Positions 1 through 8,663 of a DNA stretch of 64,000 bases are shown here, piece by piece. Location: contig NZ_JBBORC010000001.1 in the NCBI RefSeq assembly GCF_038004425.1, positions 2,395,001 to 2,459,000 on the forward strand, given 5' to 3'. Both the position numbers and the translations under genes were made by a program. The stretch comes from Solibacillus sp. FSL W7-1464 (GTDB taxonomy: Bacteria > Bacillota > Bacilli > Bacillales_A > Planococcaceae). The notes below the pieces were generated by a model. That model searched no databases. It saw only the letters and a list, made by a program, of their open reading frames with translations, and was not told where the DNA came from. The stretch's first letter is position 1. Each line of letters begins with the position of its first letter.

Positions 1-740
1 AGGAAAAAAAGATCTTCTGTTTTTAATTGAGAAGCAGGATTGCTGATTATAAGCTCGACAGATGACAAGGTACTTCTAAGCGTAATTGTTACATTGCCAG
101 TGGAATGTTTTAAAGCGTTTGTAATTAAATTTTCTATTACCCTCTTTACTGCAGAAGAATCGCCCTTTACAATAATTTCCTGCTCAGGAATATGAATGGT
201 CGGCTCGATATTTCTTCGATTGAATTCTTCATAAAATCCAACCAAGACTTCCAAAACCAAATCATTTAATTGAACGGATTCCACCTTTAACGGATAATCT
301 GCCGACTCAATTACGGTCAGCTCAAAAAATTCTTCCAGTAACACTTTTAGTCGCAACGCCCCATTTTTCACAATCAAAATATACTCTCTTCTTTTTTCAG
401 ATGGGGTATTATCATCCTCCAAAAATTGAATATACCCCAATATTGAAGTCATCGGTGTACGAATATCATGTGAGATATTTGAAATTGCCTGCTTTAATTC
501 ATTTTCTGTACGTCTTTTTTGTGCATCGGCTTTCTTTGTCTCGTCAATCTGAACATTAATTTCCTCGGCCAGTTTCTCTATATCGTTATCGAAAAAAGCA
601 AGACTGATTTTCCTATCTATACCGAGAGTGCTTCTCTCCTGTAATTGTTCAGTAACACGACGTATTTCTTTTTTCAGAAATAGAAAACGGATGAGGATCA
701 TTACTGTGATTAATACAGAAATTAACGCCACATAAATCAT
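1..740 (-). CDS. Sensor histidine kinase, 3' end cut by window edge
   Basis: The reading frame starts at ATG 740 behind a GTGAGG-type ribosome site and runs off the window. One N-terminal membrane helix (about residues 2-22) is followed by a cytoplasmic linker, then the H-box NISHDIRTP with the phospho-accepting His near residue 91, then an ATPase N-box (ENLITNALKHS). The rest of the ATPase domain lies outside the window. It is the last gene of a response regulator-ABC ATPase-permease-kinase operon, 20 nt after the permease. There is almost no extracytoplasmic loop, so it probably senses through the membrane or the transporter. That layout is known from peptide-antibiotic response systems; the inducer is unknown. 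Confidence 0.9.
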   Translation of the reverse strand, partial: MIYVALISVLITVMILIRFLFLKKEIRRVTEQLQERSTLGIDRKISLAFFDNDIEKLAEEINVQIDETKKADAQKRRTENELKQAISNISHDIRTPMTSILGYIQFLEDDNTPSEKRREYILIVKNGALRLKVLLEEFFELTVIESADYPLKVESVQLNDLVLEVLVGFYEEFNRRNIEPTIHIPEQEIIVKGDSSAVKRVIENLITNALKHSTGNVTITLRSTLSSVELIISNPASQLKTEDLFF

Positions 741-760
741 TTTCCTCACCCGCCCTTCAT

Positions 761-1510
761 TTATTTTATTTCTTTTTTATAAAATAAGATGCTCCCTAAA
801 ATTCCGAGAGCTGTAAAAGTAATAACAGGAACTGCAATCAGTTTCACCATTTCAGCACTGTGAACAGTATCGTAATTGACAATATCCAAAAATAACTTAA
901 ATACAGAATAGTTGAAAATGACTTCAAATATCGGGGATACACTGCTCAATAAATATAAAACACTATCAAAAATAATGAAGAAGATCAGCATGAAGCCGAT
1001 TGCCTTACCGCTATCCGTAAAGATTGTGGCAAACAAAGCCATCATTGATGCAAATGCGATTGCATAAAGAATCGTCAATCCGATTGTTCCTATAAAGTAC
1101 CCGAACTCCGGCATCCCATTGAAATTCAAGACAACCGAGACAGCTCCCGTAAAAATAACAGGAAATATCAATGAGATTAAAACCGCACCAATGGAGTAGA
1201 TGATCAATTTTGCAAAATAAAGGCGGAACCTGCTATTTCCTGAAGCAGCAATCGTTTTCATCGTACCGATTGAATATTCGCTGGATATAAAGAAGCCGGC
1301 TAATATACATGGAACAAGTCTTATAACATAGTTGTTTCCCTGCAGGATTGTATTTTGATAAAAATCCATCACTTTAATTGAATCTGCTCCGTCATCAAAT
1401 ACAATTAACAAAGGATAAGAAAGACTAACAGCAGTCAGAATGATGATCAGAGTCCATAGCGAACGGTCTTTCTTCAATTTAAACCATTCAGCTTTCATTA
1501 AATTATCCAT
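761..1510 (-). CDS. ABC-2 type permease
   Basis: A protein of about 249 residues with about six hydrophobic helices and the N-terminal MKAEWFKLKKD signature of ABC-2 permeases from bacitracin/lantibiotic-immunity exporters. I chose ATG 1510, which overlaps the end of the ATPase gene and has GGGGGT six bases upstream. ATG 1498 is an alternative. It would form the membrane half of an exporter with the ATPase encoded just before it. The substrate is not visible from sequence; a cationic antimicrobial peptide is an inference from the adjacent two-component genes. Confidence 0.85.
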   Translation of the reverse strand: MDNLMKAEWFKLKKDRSLWTLIIILTAVSLSYPLLIVFDDGADSIKVMDFYQNTILQGNNYVIRLVPCILAGFFISSEYSIGTMKTIAASGNSRFRLYFAKLIIYSIGAVLISLIFPVIFTGAVSVVLNFNGMPEFGYFIGTIGLTILYAIAFASMMALFATIFTDSGKAIGFMLIFFIIFDSVLYLLSSVSPIFEVIFNYSVFKLFLDIVNYDTVHSAEMVKLIAVPVITFTALGILGSILFYKKEIK

Positions 1511-2426
1511 TTTGCATACCCCCAATACGGTTCATAAAATAAGATTCCAGATCTTGTCCCATTGGCATGAATTGTTCAATGACCAATCCCTCATTAACAA
1601 GAGCCGTAGAAACCTTTCCGGGGGTATCTACATAGTGGTAGAGTTTAATACAGCCATCCGGCATGACTTCAAAGTTATTTGTCGAAAGCATCGTTTCAAT
1701 AACAGTGGCAGCCATTTCAGGATTATTCACTTTAATATGCAAATATTGCTGACATTTTTCATTTAGCTCATCCACCGTTATTTGTTCCAGTAAATCACCT
1801 TGATGAATGATTCCATAATGGGTCGCAAGTAAATGTAATTCACTCAATATATGGCTGGAAATTAAAATCGTCATACCATATTCCTGATTTAATTTTTTCA
1901 ATAATTCACGTATTTCAACAACGCCCATCGGATCCAGGCCATTGATCGGTTCATCAAGAATTAAAAATTCAGGATCTCCAAGTAACGCAATGCCGATTCC
2001 AAGCCGTTGTTTCATACCTAATGAAAAGTTCTTCGCTTTCTTTTTCCCGGTCTGCTGAAGGCCCACTATCGCAAGCGTTCTTTCTACACAATCTTTCCCC
2101 GGAATGCCTTTCAATAGCCGGTGTGCTTCTAAATTTTCAGCAGCGGTCATATGCGGATATAATGCCGGTCCTTCTATAATTGTGCCGATTCTTTTCCTCG
2201 CCTTAACCAGTTCCTGACTGTCGCTGTGCCCCAACAATTCAATGGACCCGCTAGTTGGACTGGCCAGACCCGTAACCATTCGTATAAGTGTAGATTTCCC
2301 CGCTCCATTTGCTCCGATAAAACCATAAATGGAGCCTTTTTTAATGGATACGTTCACTTTATTTATCGCAATCTGATTTTTGAATTGTTTTGTTAAATTA
2401 CTTGTTTTTAGTACGTAATCGCTCAT
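1503..2426 (-). CDS. ABC transporter ATP-binding protein (BcrA/lantibiotic-immunity type)
   Basis: The ATPase has Walker A (GANGAGKST), a signature loop in the form SLGMKQRLG, and Walker B (LILDEPINGLDP), followed by a C-terminal extension of about 90 residues as in BcrA-like ATPases. The start at ATG 2426 is set by GAGGAGGGAAG upstream; a longer frame to 2453 lacks a good ribosome site. It energises the ABC-2 permease that overlaps its 3' end. The four-gene order suggests drug- or peptide-induced export controlled by the linked two-component system. The ATPase assignment is secure and the substrate is inferred. Confidence 0.9.
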   Translation of the reverse strand: MSDYVLKTSNLTKQFKNQIAINKVNVSIKKGSIYGFIGANGAGKSTLIRMVTGLASPTSGSIELLGHSDSQELVKARKRIGTIIEGPALYPHMTAAENLEAHRLLKGIPGKDCVERTLAIVGLQQTGKKKAKNFSLGMKQRLGIGIALLGDPEFLILDEPINGLDPMGVVEIRELLKKLNQEYGMTILISSHILSELHLLATHYGIIHQGDLLEQITVDELNEKCQQYLHIKVNNPEMAATVIETMLSTNNFEVMPDGCIKLYHYVDTPGKVSTALVNEGLVIEQFMPMGQDLESYFMNRIGGMQNG

Positions 2427-2506
2427 AAAACTTCCCTCCTCAACTTGATACACTCAGTATAGAAAGGAAACATTAACAGTCTCTTAAGAAAAATCTAAAG
2501 AAAGTC

Positions 2507-3199
2507 TTAAGTTTTGAGCCGATAGCCAATTCCCCAGACCGTCTCGATATATTGCTCATCAGGGTTGATGGATGCCAACTTGTTTCGTATATTGCTTATA
2601 TGGACATTGATTGTATTGTCATCCCCATAGAATACCTCTTTCCAAACACTTTCAAATAAATTTTTCTTTGTGAAGACTTTTTTCGGAGATGATAATAAAA
2701 GAACCAATATCTCATATTCACGGGCTGTAAAACTTAGTTCCTCTCCTTGTACATATACCGTTCTTGCTTCCGAATCAATTTCAATATTTTTATAATGCAG
2801 TTTCGTCTTGTTTGAGAACTTATTAATACGCTGGTATCTTCTTAGATGAGATTCTATTCGGGCAGAAACTTCTTCATTGTCGAAAGGCTTTGTAATATAG
2901 TCGTCTGCTCCTGTTCTCAGCATGCCTACTTTTGTTTGCTGATCCAATTTTGCAGAAATGATGATTACCGGAATATTACTTTGATCAGCTATTTTTGAAA
3001 GTATTTCATCTCCAGACATCCCCGGAAGCATCAGATCAAGCAATACCATATCCCAGTCCTTATTTTGCAGATAGAGTAGCGCTTCCGTCCCGGAAAAGGC
3101 CGGCTGTGCGATGTAACCATTTTTTCTGACAATATCACAAAGTAACTGGTTTATCGCATCGTCATCCTCTACTACTAGAATCCTTACTTGTTCCTCCAT
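2507..3199 (-). CDS. OmpR-family response regulator
   Basis: The N-terminal receiver domain has the acidic pocket EDDD, the phospho-acceptor Asp in LLDLMLPGMSG (about residue 55) and the conserved Lys in ITKPFD. The C-terminal half is a winged-helix DNA-binding domain ending in the typical WGIGYRL motif. It is the first gene of the operon and is paired with the histidine kinase at 1-740. The ribosome site GAAGGGAGCGG precedes the ATG. The likely targets are the adjacent ABC transporter genes, as in related detoxification operons. Confidence 0.92.
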   Translation of the reverse strand: MEEQVRILVVEDDDAINQLLCDIVRKNGYIAQPAFSGTEALLYLQNKDWDMVLLDLMLPGMSGDEILSKIADQSNIPVIIISAKLDQQTKVGMLRTGADDYITKPFDNEEVSARIESHLRRYQRINKFSNKTKLHYKNIEIDSEARTVYVQGEELSFTAREYEILVLLLSSPKKVFTKKNLFESVWKEVFYGDDNTINVHISNIRNKLASINPDEQYIETVWGIGYRLKT

Positions 3200-3247
3200 A
3201 AGTTGCCGCTCCCTTCATTTAGAATATAATAACCGTAAAAAGAAAAT

Positions 3248-3277
3248 AAGCGCTACTCCTATAAATCGGATAGCGCC
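3248..3277 (-). other. Hairpin ahead of the response-regulator operon
   Basis: GCGCTATCC and GGAGTAGCGC form an imperfect stem followed on the minus strand by TTATTTTC. It could be a second terminator for nrdJ read-through or part of the 5' leader of the regulator gene. The sequence does not decide between them. Confidence 0.4.
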
Positions 3278-3363
3278 CATTAGTCGAAGAAATAAAATTA
3301 TAATTTATGGACAACTCTATTCGAGTAATGCCTGTAATATTCCCTGCTTAATATTCGGAAAGG

Positions 3364-3407
3364 AAAAATAACCTCTTACGGTCATCTTACCGAAGAGGTT
3401 ATTTTTT
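3364..3407 (-). terminator. Intrinsic terminator after nrdJ
   Basis: A perfect stem (AATAACCTCTT / AAGAGGTTATT) is flanked by A and T runs, so it can act on either strand. It sits 19 nt after the nrdJ stop. Confidence 0.85.
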
Positions 3408-3425
3408 ATCAAACTATATTATTTT

Positions 3426-4046
3426 TTATAAACCACATTTCAGCTGTGCACCACAGTTTGTACATGTGTTGCAGCCGCCCATTTCCTCTACCGTACCTTG
3501 ACGGCAAACCGGACATGTATTGCCAACTTCAGAACCGATTGTCACGTCTGTATCTGTCAACGGTTTGATTGTATCCACCAACACCACTTGACGTTTCACT
3601 TGGTCTTCTGTTTGTTTTAATTCTTCAAACTCTAATTGCTCATCTGAATTTGCTTCTTCAGCTTTTAAAGTCAGTACTTGTGTATCACGAGATCCATCGA
3701 CATACACTGTACCACCTTTCGCACCGCCTCGGTATAGACGCTCATACACTTTTTGTACTTGCTCTACGCCATAGCCTTTTGGTGCATTTACTGTTTTCGA
3801 AATCGATGAATCAATCCAGTTTTGAATGATGCACTGAACATCTGCATGTGCTTCAGCAGAAAGCTCCATTGATGATTTGAACCAGTCCGGTAAATTATTT
3901 TCATCCACACCCGGATTCGCATCTAAATACTCTTTTACAATCTCAGCTTTCACTTCAATAAACTTCCCTAGACGACCTGAACGGTAGTAAGTGAAGCTGA
4001 AGTAAGGTTCAAGCCCTGTTGCAACTCCGACCATTGTACCTGTACT
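3426..4046 (-). CDS. nrdJ: B12-dependent ribonucleotide reductase, exon 3
   Basis: This is the C-terminal exon (206 residues plus stop). It starts at codon AGT 4046, right after the last G of intron 2, and restores the conserved loop P-T-G-S-T-G-T-M across the junction with exon 2. It has no good start of its own: the GTG at 4049 straddles the splice site. The end carries a Cys-rich tail with CPVC, CNTC and CGAQLKCGL, the zinc-ribbon and redox cysteines expected at the end of class II reductases of this type. The product of the three exons is about 855 residues. Confidence 0.88.
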   Translation of the reverse strand, partial: STGTMVGVATGLEPYFSFTYYRSGRLGKFIEVKAEIVKEYLDANPGVDENNLPDWFKSSMELSAEAHADVQCIIQNWIDSSISKTVNAPKGYGVEQVQKVYERLYRGGAKGGTVYVDGSRDTQVLTLKAEEANSDEQLEFEELKQTEDQVKRQVVLVDTIKPLTDTDVTIGSEVGNTCPVCRQGTVEEMGGCNTCTNCGAQLKCGL

Positions 4047-5198
4047 CACTTTTGTTACTCTCTAATTTTAGAGGGCGGGACTATTATTACCCGCTCCATA
4101 TGTCGCCATATGGGTCAGACTATATCATCAACCATTTTAGAATGTCTCTTACGATGACACGGGAATTCACATAAAGAAATTAAATTTGAAAGCTGATTCG
4201 CTTTCTTCCAGTCCCCGTTAAATTGTTTAAAAGGAATAATGTGATGTACGGAAAGCTCCTGTCCATATTCTGCTTCTGTAATTCCGCAATCCTGGCAAGT
4301 ATACTCATCTCTTGCTCTAACCTTCCTCCGTTGGCTATACCAATTAGGCCCATAATATGACACCCTACCACCTGTCCATGTACCACTGTTAGCACCAGAA
4401 AACAGTTCTTTCTCGACATAATAGATGGACATACATGTTCCAGTACAAAAGTTTAATTTTCTAATAGTAGAGGGAGTTTTTTCAAATTTCTTATGACAAT
4501 TACTACAAGAAACAATAATTCGCTTACGATATTGTTCCTTTCCTCTAATACCATTAGCTTTTCCTAAACATCCTTTAGAACAAAACTTCGCTGTATGCTC
4601 ACGATTTTTAGGTACAATAAAAAATTGATGACAGGTTAGACATTTAACTTCAACATCTTTTCTTAAATGCTGATTAATTAAATGACCATTTTGTATTTGA
4701 TATAGTTTTTTACAATTTATATTGCAAAAGTTTGTTTTATTAATGTTAGAAGGTTTCCTCAATATTTTTTGTTTACAATAAGTACATGAAATCAATTCTT
4801 TTTTTGACATTTCACTCCAAAATTGAGGTGGATTGCTTTTTTGATACTCTGTTTTACAGATTCTAGAACAATATTTCTTCCGTTCAAATTGACTTGGTTT
4901 TACATTAATCTCTTTTGCACAATTAAGACAATTCTTTTTCATCGAATCACCCTTCACCTGTTTTATTAATTATAAAACAAGAACAGGAGTTCGTAAAATT
5001 AATGGTGCTCGGCGTGTAGTCGTTGAGGGGTCAGCCACGACTTCCCTGCGGATTGTCTGGTAGATAATTTCTTATCAACACTTTTACATTTTTACCTTTT
5101 TAAGGCTGGCAAAGCTAGGTAGTAAAAGATACGCCAGGGTTTCCCGCATACAGCCAAGTTTACGCTACATTTTTACAAATGTACGGGGCAACTTGTTT
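4047..5198 (-). mobile_element. Group I intron 2 in nrdJ, with HNH endonuclease ORF
   Basis: This is a 1152-nt insertion inside the PTG|STG codons of nrdJ. The 5' exon ends in GGT (U at 5199) and the intron ends in G (4047). Core elements in order on the minus strand are P (TATGCGGGAAACCC, 5151-5137), Q (AATCCGCAGGG, 5055-5044), R (TCAACGACTACACG, about 5030-5010) and S (GATATAGTCTGACC, about 4129-4113), with a P9 hairpin near 4094-4111. A guide sequence GCCCCGTA just inside the intron pairs with exon TACGGGT, allowing one bulged C. The endonuclease ORF lies between R and S, that is in the P8 region. Exon 2 read through hits a stop after 13 intron codons, so splicing is needed. Confidence 0.88.
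4115..4942 (-). CDS. Intron-encoded HNH homing endonuclease
   Basis: A protein of 275 residues from ATG 4942, with AAGGGTG five bases upstream; a GTG at 4957 is a weaker choice. It contains four copies of an exact C-x2-C-x16-C-x3-C zinc-binding module, with first Cys at residues 5, 53, 101 and 146. A C-terminal HNH domain follows: C216-x2-C219, H233-H234, the Asn of LSNLIS, and C258/C262/H267. It lies in the P8 loop of intron 2 and its stop falls inside the S core element. The expected role is cleavage of intronless nrdJ alleles to drive intron homing. The fingers probably set DNA recognition. The family is certain; activity is inferred. Confidence 0.88.
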   Translation of the reverse strand: MKKNCLNCAKEINVKPSQFERKKYCSRICKTEYQKSNPPQFWSEMSKKELISCTYCKQKILRKPSNINKTNFCNINCKKLYQIQNGHLINQHLRKDVEVKCLTCHQFFIVPKNREHTAKFCSKGCLGKANGIRGKEQYRKRIIVSCSNCHKKFEKTPSTIRKLNFCTGTCMSIYYVEKELFSGANSGTWTGGRVSYYGPNWYSQRRKVRARDEYTCQDCGITEAEYGQELSVHHIIPFKQFNGDWKKANQLSNLISLCEFPCHRKRHSKMVDDIV

Positions 5199-6359
5199 AC
5201 CCGTAGGTGCAACCGTCAATAAATGCGAGTTACGAATACCATTTGCCACAATATTTTCGCGAATATGCTGCGGCATTTTTCTCATGAAGCCTGTGTTAAT
5301 GAATGCTTCACGTAAACGTGCTGTTTCAGCTTCTGTTTGTCCTTCAAGGAACGGGAAGCTGCCGCGCTCTGTTGCCAGTTCAACTGACTCTTCATACGCT
5401 GCAACCGCAATTGTTTTGAAGATTTCATCAACAAGTGCATTGCCTTCTTCAGAGCCGTACTCTTTTTCACAGTAGATCAGCAAGTCGGCAAGACCCATTA
5501 CACCAAGACCAACCCGGCGTTCGCCCAGTGCCTGCTTTTTGTTTTCTTCCAGGAAATATGGTGTTGCATCAATTACATTATCCTGCATACGTACGCCAAC
5601 TTTTACCGTCTTGCGTAACGCTTCAAAATCAACTGTTTTCGTTTCTTTGTCTGCAAACTTCGCCAAGTTAACAGCAGCCAAGTTACAAACAGAATATGGT
5701 GCTAATGGTTGTTCTCCACACGGATTTGTCGCAACAACTTTCTGACCGTACGCTTTTGCGTTTGTCATGTCGTTTGCGTTATCAATGAAGAAAATACCAG
5801 GTTCTGCTGCATATGTTGCGCAGACATTGATTAGATTCCACAGTTCTTTCGCTTTGATTGTACGATACGTACGAACCGGATAACCAAGCTTCTCCCATTC
5901 ACGAACATCGCCAACTTCATGCCATTTTTCGTTGTAGTCCAGCATTTGAGCCGGAGTGTAGTTCTCTACATCCGGGAAGCGTAATTCGAAGTCCAGATCT
6001 TTTTCTACAGCATCCATAAACTCTTTCGTTAATGTCACCGAAATGTTTGCGCCTGTCAGGAAATCCGGGTTATGGACTGAATACGTTCCGCCATCACGCA
6101 GTTTCGTTTCAGCGTCGCGAATAATCGCTTCGTTAAAACCGCCAAAACCTTCAATATTTTTATAGTTCACAATGCCTTGATACATCGCATCTTCCTGCTG
6201 TGTTAAAGGCTTGAATTTTAATTTTTCTTTTGCCAGGCGAATAATTGATTCATCTGCTGTGTTCTCGATCAGATAACGCAGAATACGCGGATTTTGCATT
6301 TTTGAAATGATGAATTCCACAATATCCGGATGCCAATCTGCCAGCATAATCATTTGGGC
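5199..6359 (-). CDS. nrdJ: B12-dependent ribonucleotide reductase, exon 2
   Basis: This is the central exon (387 codons). It begins at GCC 6359 and completes the conserved G-G-S-R-R-G|A-Q-M-I-M-L-A-D-W-H string with exon 1. It contains the finger-loop motif NPCGE with the radical-forming Cys and the conserved Asn and Glu, then a second conserved block around PYSVCNLAAVNL. It ends at GGT 5199 inside the P-T-G-S phosphate-binding loop. The protein reduces ribonucleotides using adenosylcobalamin to generate the thiyl radical, so it works with or without oxygen. Confidence 0.9.
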
Positions 6360-6683
6360 CAAATTATCTTTGGCGGACCGTTACTTCCGCGCTCTCTATG
6401 TCACCATAGAGTTGAGACCATATCTTACGTATTTTATATACGTCCTCGCACTTCGGAGTGACTTCACCCCTACTCTACTCACTTCCACAAATTGTGTGTT
6501 TTCGATGGTCGTTGAACCTTCTCCTTCAGCGGAGCTTGGCTGCTGATTGTCTTTGTCCCACGATCATTTTCAAGCATTCACGCTTACCATTTCTAGTTAC
6601 GTTGTAGCTGATCGTGCATATAAAGAGTTTCCAGCAATTCACGAGGTTTTTTTAAAGACGAGGCACCCATATTATATACTCAT
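6360..6683 (-). mobile_element. Group I intron 1 in nrdJ, ORF-less
   Basis: This is a 324-nt intron between codons GGT and GCC of nrdJ. The P1 helix is very clear: exon GACGTGGT (6691-6684) pairs with guide GCCTCGTC (6664-6657), with the expected U-G pair at the splice site and one U-U mismatch. The core is complete: P (AATTGCTGGAAACTC, 6639-6625), Q (AATCAGCAGCC, 6548-6538), R (GGTTCAACGACCATCG, about 6518-6498) and S (AAGATATGGTCTC, about 6426-6411). A P9-type hairpin lies at about 6394-6411 and the intron ends in G at 6360. There is no internal ORF, so mobility would need help from outside. Removal keeps the reading frame. Confidence 0.9.
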
Positions 6684-7469
6684 ACCACGTCTCGACCCAC
6701 CTTGCTCAACAAGATGTGTCAGCTTGGCAATATCATCAAGCCAGCTTACCGATCCGCTTGATTTACCGTTTACACCGCGCGCCAATGTGTTGCGTGGGCG
6801 AAGTGTTGAACCGTTCGTACCGACACCGCCACCACGGCTCATAATTTCCATTACTTGCTTGCGGTGATCACTAATGCCTTCACGGGAATCGGCTACAAAT
6901 GGCATAACATAACAGTTGAAGAATGTTACTTCTGTTTCCGAACCTGCCCCGTAAATTACACGTCCTGCAGGGATGAAGTTCATCGACACAAGCTCTTCGT
7001 AAAACTTCCCGAACCATTCCTGACGCTTTTCTTCTGTTTTTTCAACTGAGGCTAAACCAGTCGCATTACGTTTCGCAATCTGTTCATAAAAAATTTCGAG
7101 CGGCTTTTCAATAATATCCAATGACCGTTCGATAATGCCTGTTTCTTGTTCTTCGCCTTCCAATACGTGACGGTAATCTTCATCAATTTTAATAAGGGCG
7201 GTTTTCTTTTCCTGATTAATCGAATGAATAATGCCAAGTCCACGCGCCGGGAATTTCGGATCTTGTTTTACTGTCAAAACAACAAAATCCCCTGTTTTTA
7301 ATGTTTTCTTTTCCGTATCTTTAAAAGAATAACGGTCAATCATTACAAGACGAGATACACCTTTATGCGTAATATGCATATCCGGTGTAATCGGGTGCAC
7401 TTGAGGAAATTGCTCAATATCTTGATTTAATTGATTGACTTGGATGGATTGTTCTAAAACACTTGCCAC
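6684..7469 (-). CDS. nrdJ: B12-dependent ribonucleotide reductase, exon 1
   Basis: This is the N-terminal exon (262 codons) of adenosylcobalamin-dependent class II ribonucleotide reductase. I chose GTG 7469 because AAAGGGGGG lies eight bases upstream; a TTG at 7526 in frame has no comparable site. Joined exons are 7469-6684, 6359-5199 and 4046-3426, about 855 residues, a normal length for this family. Exon 1 carries the N-terminal redox Cys in FFNCYVMP and the substrate-loop motif GTNGSTLRPRN, and stops inside GGSRRG|AQM. Without splicing the frame ends three codons into intron 1. Tandem NrdR boxes upstream fit standard repression of nrd genes. Confidence 0.9.
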
Positions 7470-7539
7470 CGCGTAAGCCCCCCTTTGAACGATTTTGTAA
7501 ATTCCATTCCCTACATTTTTCTCCAATAAACACTTTTAT

Positions 7540-7587
7540 ATACAATATATTGTGTTTTATTGGATATTTTTATTCTATATGTAGGGT
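7540..7587. promoter_or_regulatory. Tandem NrdR boxes upstream of nrdJ
   Basis: The core CAATATATTG (7543-7552) matches the NrdR consensus CwATATaTwG exactly, and CTATATGTAG (7575-7584) matches nine of ten positions. The cores are 32 bp apart, about three helical turns, the usual spacing for paired NrdR boxes. The site lies 70-115 bp upstream of the GTG start. The NrdR gene itself is not in the window. Confidence 0.8.
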
Positions 7588-7730
7588 TAAATGATTTCAT
7601 TTAAAAAGATTACAATAAATCTTTTTTTCAAACAAGGGCTTGATTTTTTATTCTTTTTGTTGAATCCATCTATATCAACGTTTCGGGTATGAAAATTTTT
7701 TTACAAAAAACAAAAACACATGTTCGCAAT

Positions 7731-8564
7731 CTATTTTTTGAAATTCCAGTCATCTGTTAAATATTTTTTTTGCATCAATTGTTCTACATATTGGGTTTGC
7801 TGCTCCGATAATTCATAAGGAATTAGTTCTATGTCCAAAGCTGCTTCAAATCCTTTGGAAAATGCATTCACACATTGTTCGATTGTAAATGGTGTGTCGA
7901 CAAACTGATTCATCGCCACTGCTTTTTCGGGTAACTTTTTACGCATTCTCTCTTTTGCTTCGGCCGTAGCAAAATTAAATACTGATAGCAGCAGTTCTTC
8001 GTTCAGGTCCAGTAAAATAGCGCCATGCTGTAAAATGACACCTTTTTGACGTGTCTGCGCACTGCCGGCCACTTTTTTTCCTTCGACAACAAGTTCATAC
8101 CAGCTTGGCGCATCAAAACATACCGCACTTTTCGGTTTCTTCAAATCATCCAGCTGTTCCTTCGTCTCCGGCACACTAAAATAAGCATCCAATCCCAAAA
8201 GACGGAACCCTTGTAAAATCCCTTCGCTAATGACGCGATATGCCTCTGTAACGCTATCGGGCATATTTGGGTAGCTCTCTGTCACAATCACTGAATATGT
8301 AAGCTCCTGGTCATGTAAAACGGCACGTCCGCCTGTAGGTCGACGGATGAAACCTAAGTTTTGCTTTTTTACAGCTTCTAAATTAATATCTTTATGTACT
8401 TGCTGGAAATAACCGATAGATAATGTTGCAGGATTCCACTCGTAAAAACGAATAACAGGCGGTATTTCCCCTTGGCTATGCCAATCCAGCAATGCTTCGT
8501 CCAGTGCCATGTTATAGGCCGGGCTGCACGGACCCGAATTTATAAAATACCATTGTTTTTTCAT
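7731..8564 (-). CDS. lipM: Octanoyl-ACP:protein N-octanoyltransferase (LipM)
   Basis: A protein of about 277 residues of the lipoate ligase/octanoyltransferase fold. It has the [18 protein letters not shown] acyl-binding block and a Cys at residue 149 in [12 protein letters not shown], matching the catalytic Cys of Bacillus LipM, followed by KVAGSAQTR. It moves octanoate from acyl carrier protein onto GcvH, the first step of lipoate assembly. The ATG 8564 start has GGAGGCGAG upstream. Its neighbours yqhL and the gcv operon are the usual company and explain the job, since glycine cleavage needs lipoyl-GcvH. Confidence 0.9.
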   Translation of the reverse strand: MKKQWYFINSGPCSPAYNMALDEALLDWHSQGEIPPVIRFYEWNPATLSIGYFQQVHKDINLEAVKKQNLGFIRRPTGGRAVLHDQELTYSVIVTESYPNMPDSVTEAYRVISEGILQGFRLLGLDAYFSVPETKEQLDDLKKPKSAVCFDAPSWYELVVEGKKVAGSAQTRQKGVILQHGAILLDLNEELLLSVFNFATAEAKERMRKKLPEKAVAMNQFVDTPFTIEQCVNAFSKGFEAALDIELIPYELSEQQTQYVEQLMQKKYLTDDWNFKK

Positions 8565-8663
8565 AATTTCTCGCCTCCACCAATTCATTTTAACAAACTC
8601 GCTCGACTAACTCTAGTTCATCTCTTATAATAGATAGTACAGAAAGAAAGGGGTAATATCGCA

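Noticed and set aside
3426-7526. nrdJ as a frameshifted pseudogene or as intein-split
   Set aside because: Both gaps have in-frame stops and full group I core motifs, with no intein Cys/His splice motifs. Exon joins restore the conserved protein exactly.
7467-7526. Longer nrdJ N-terminus from TTG 7526
   Set aside because: No Shine-Dalgarno site there; the GTG at 7469 has AAAGGGGGG at good spacing.
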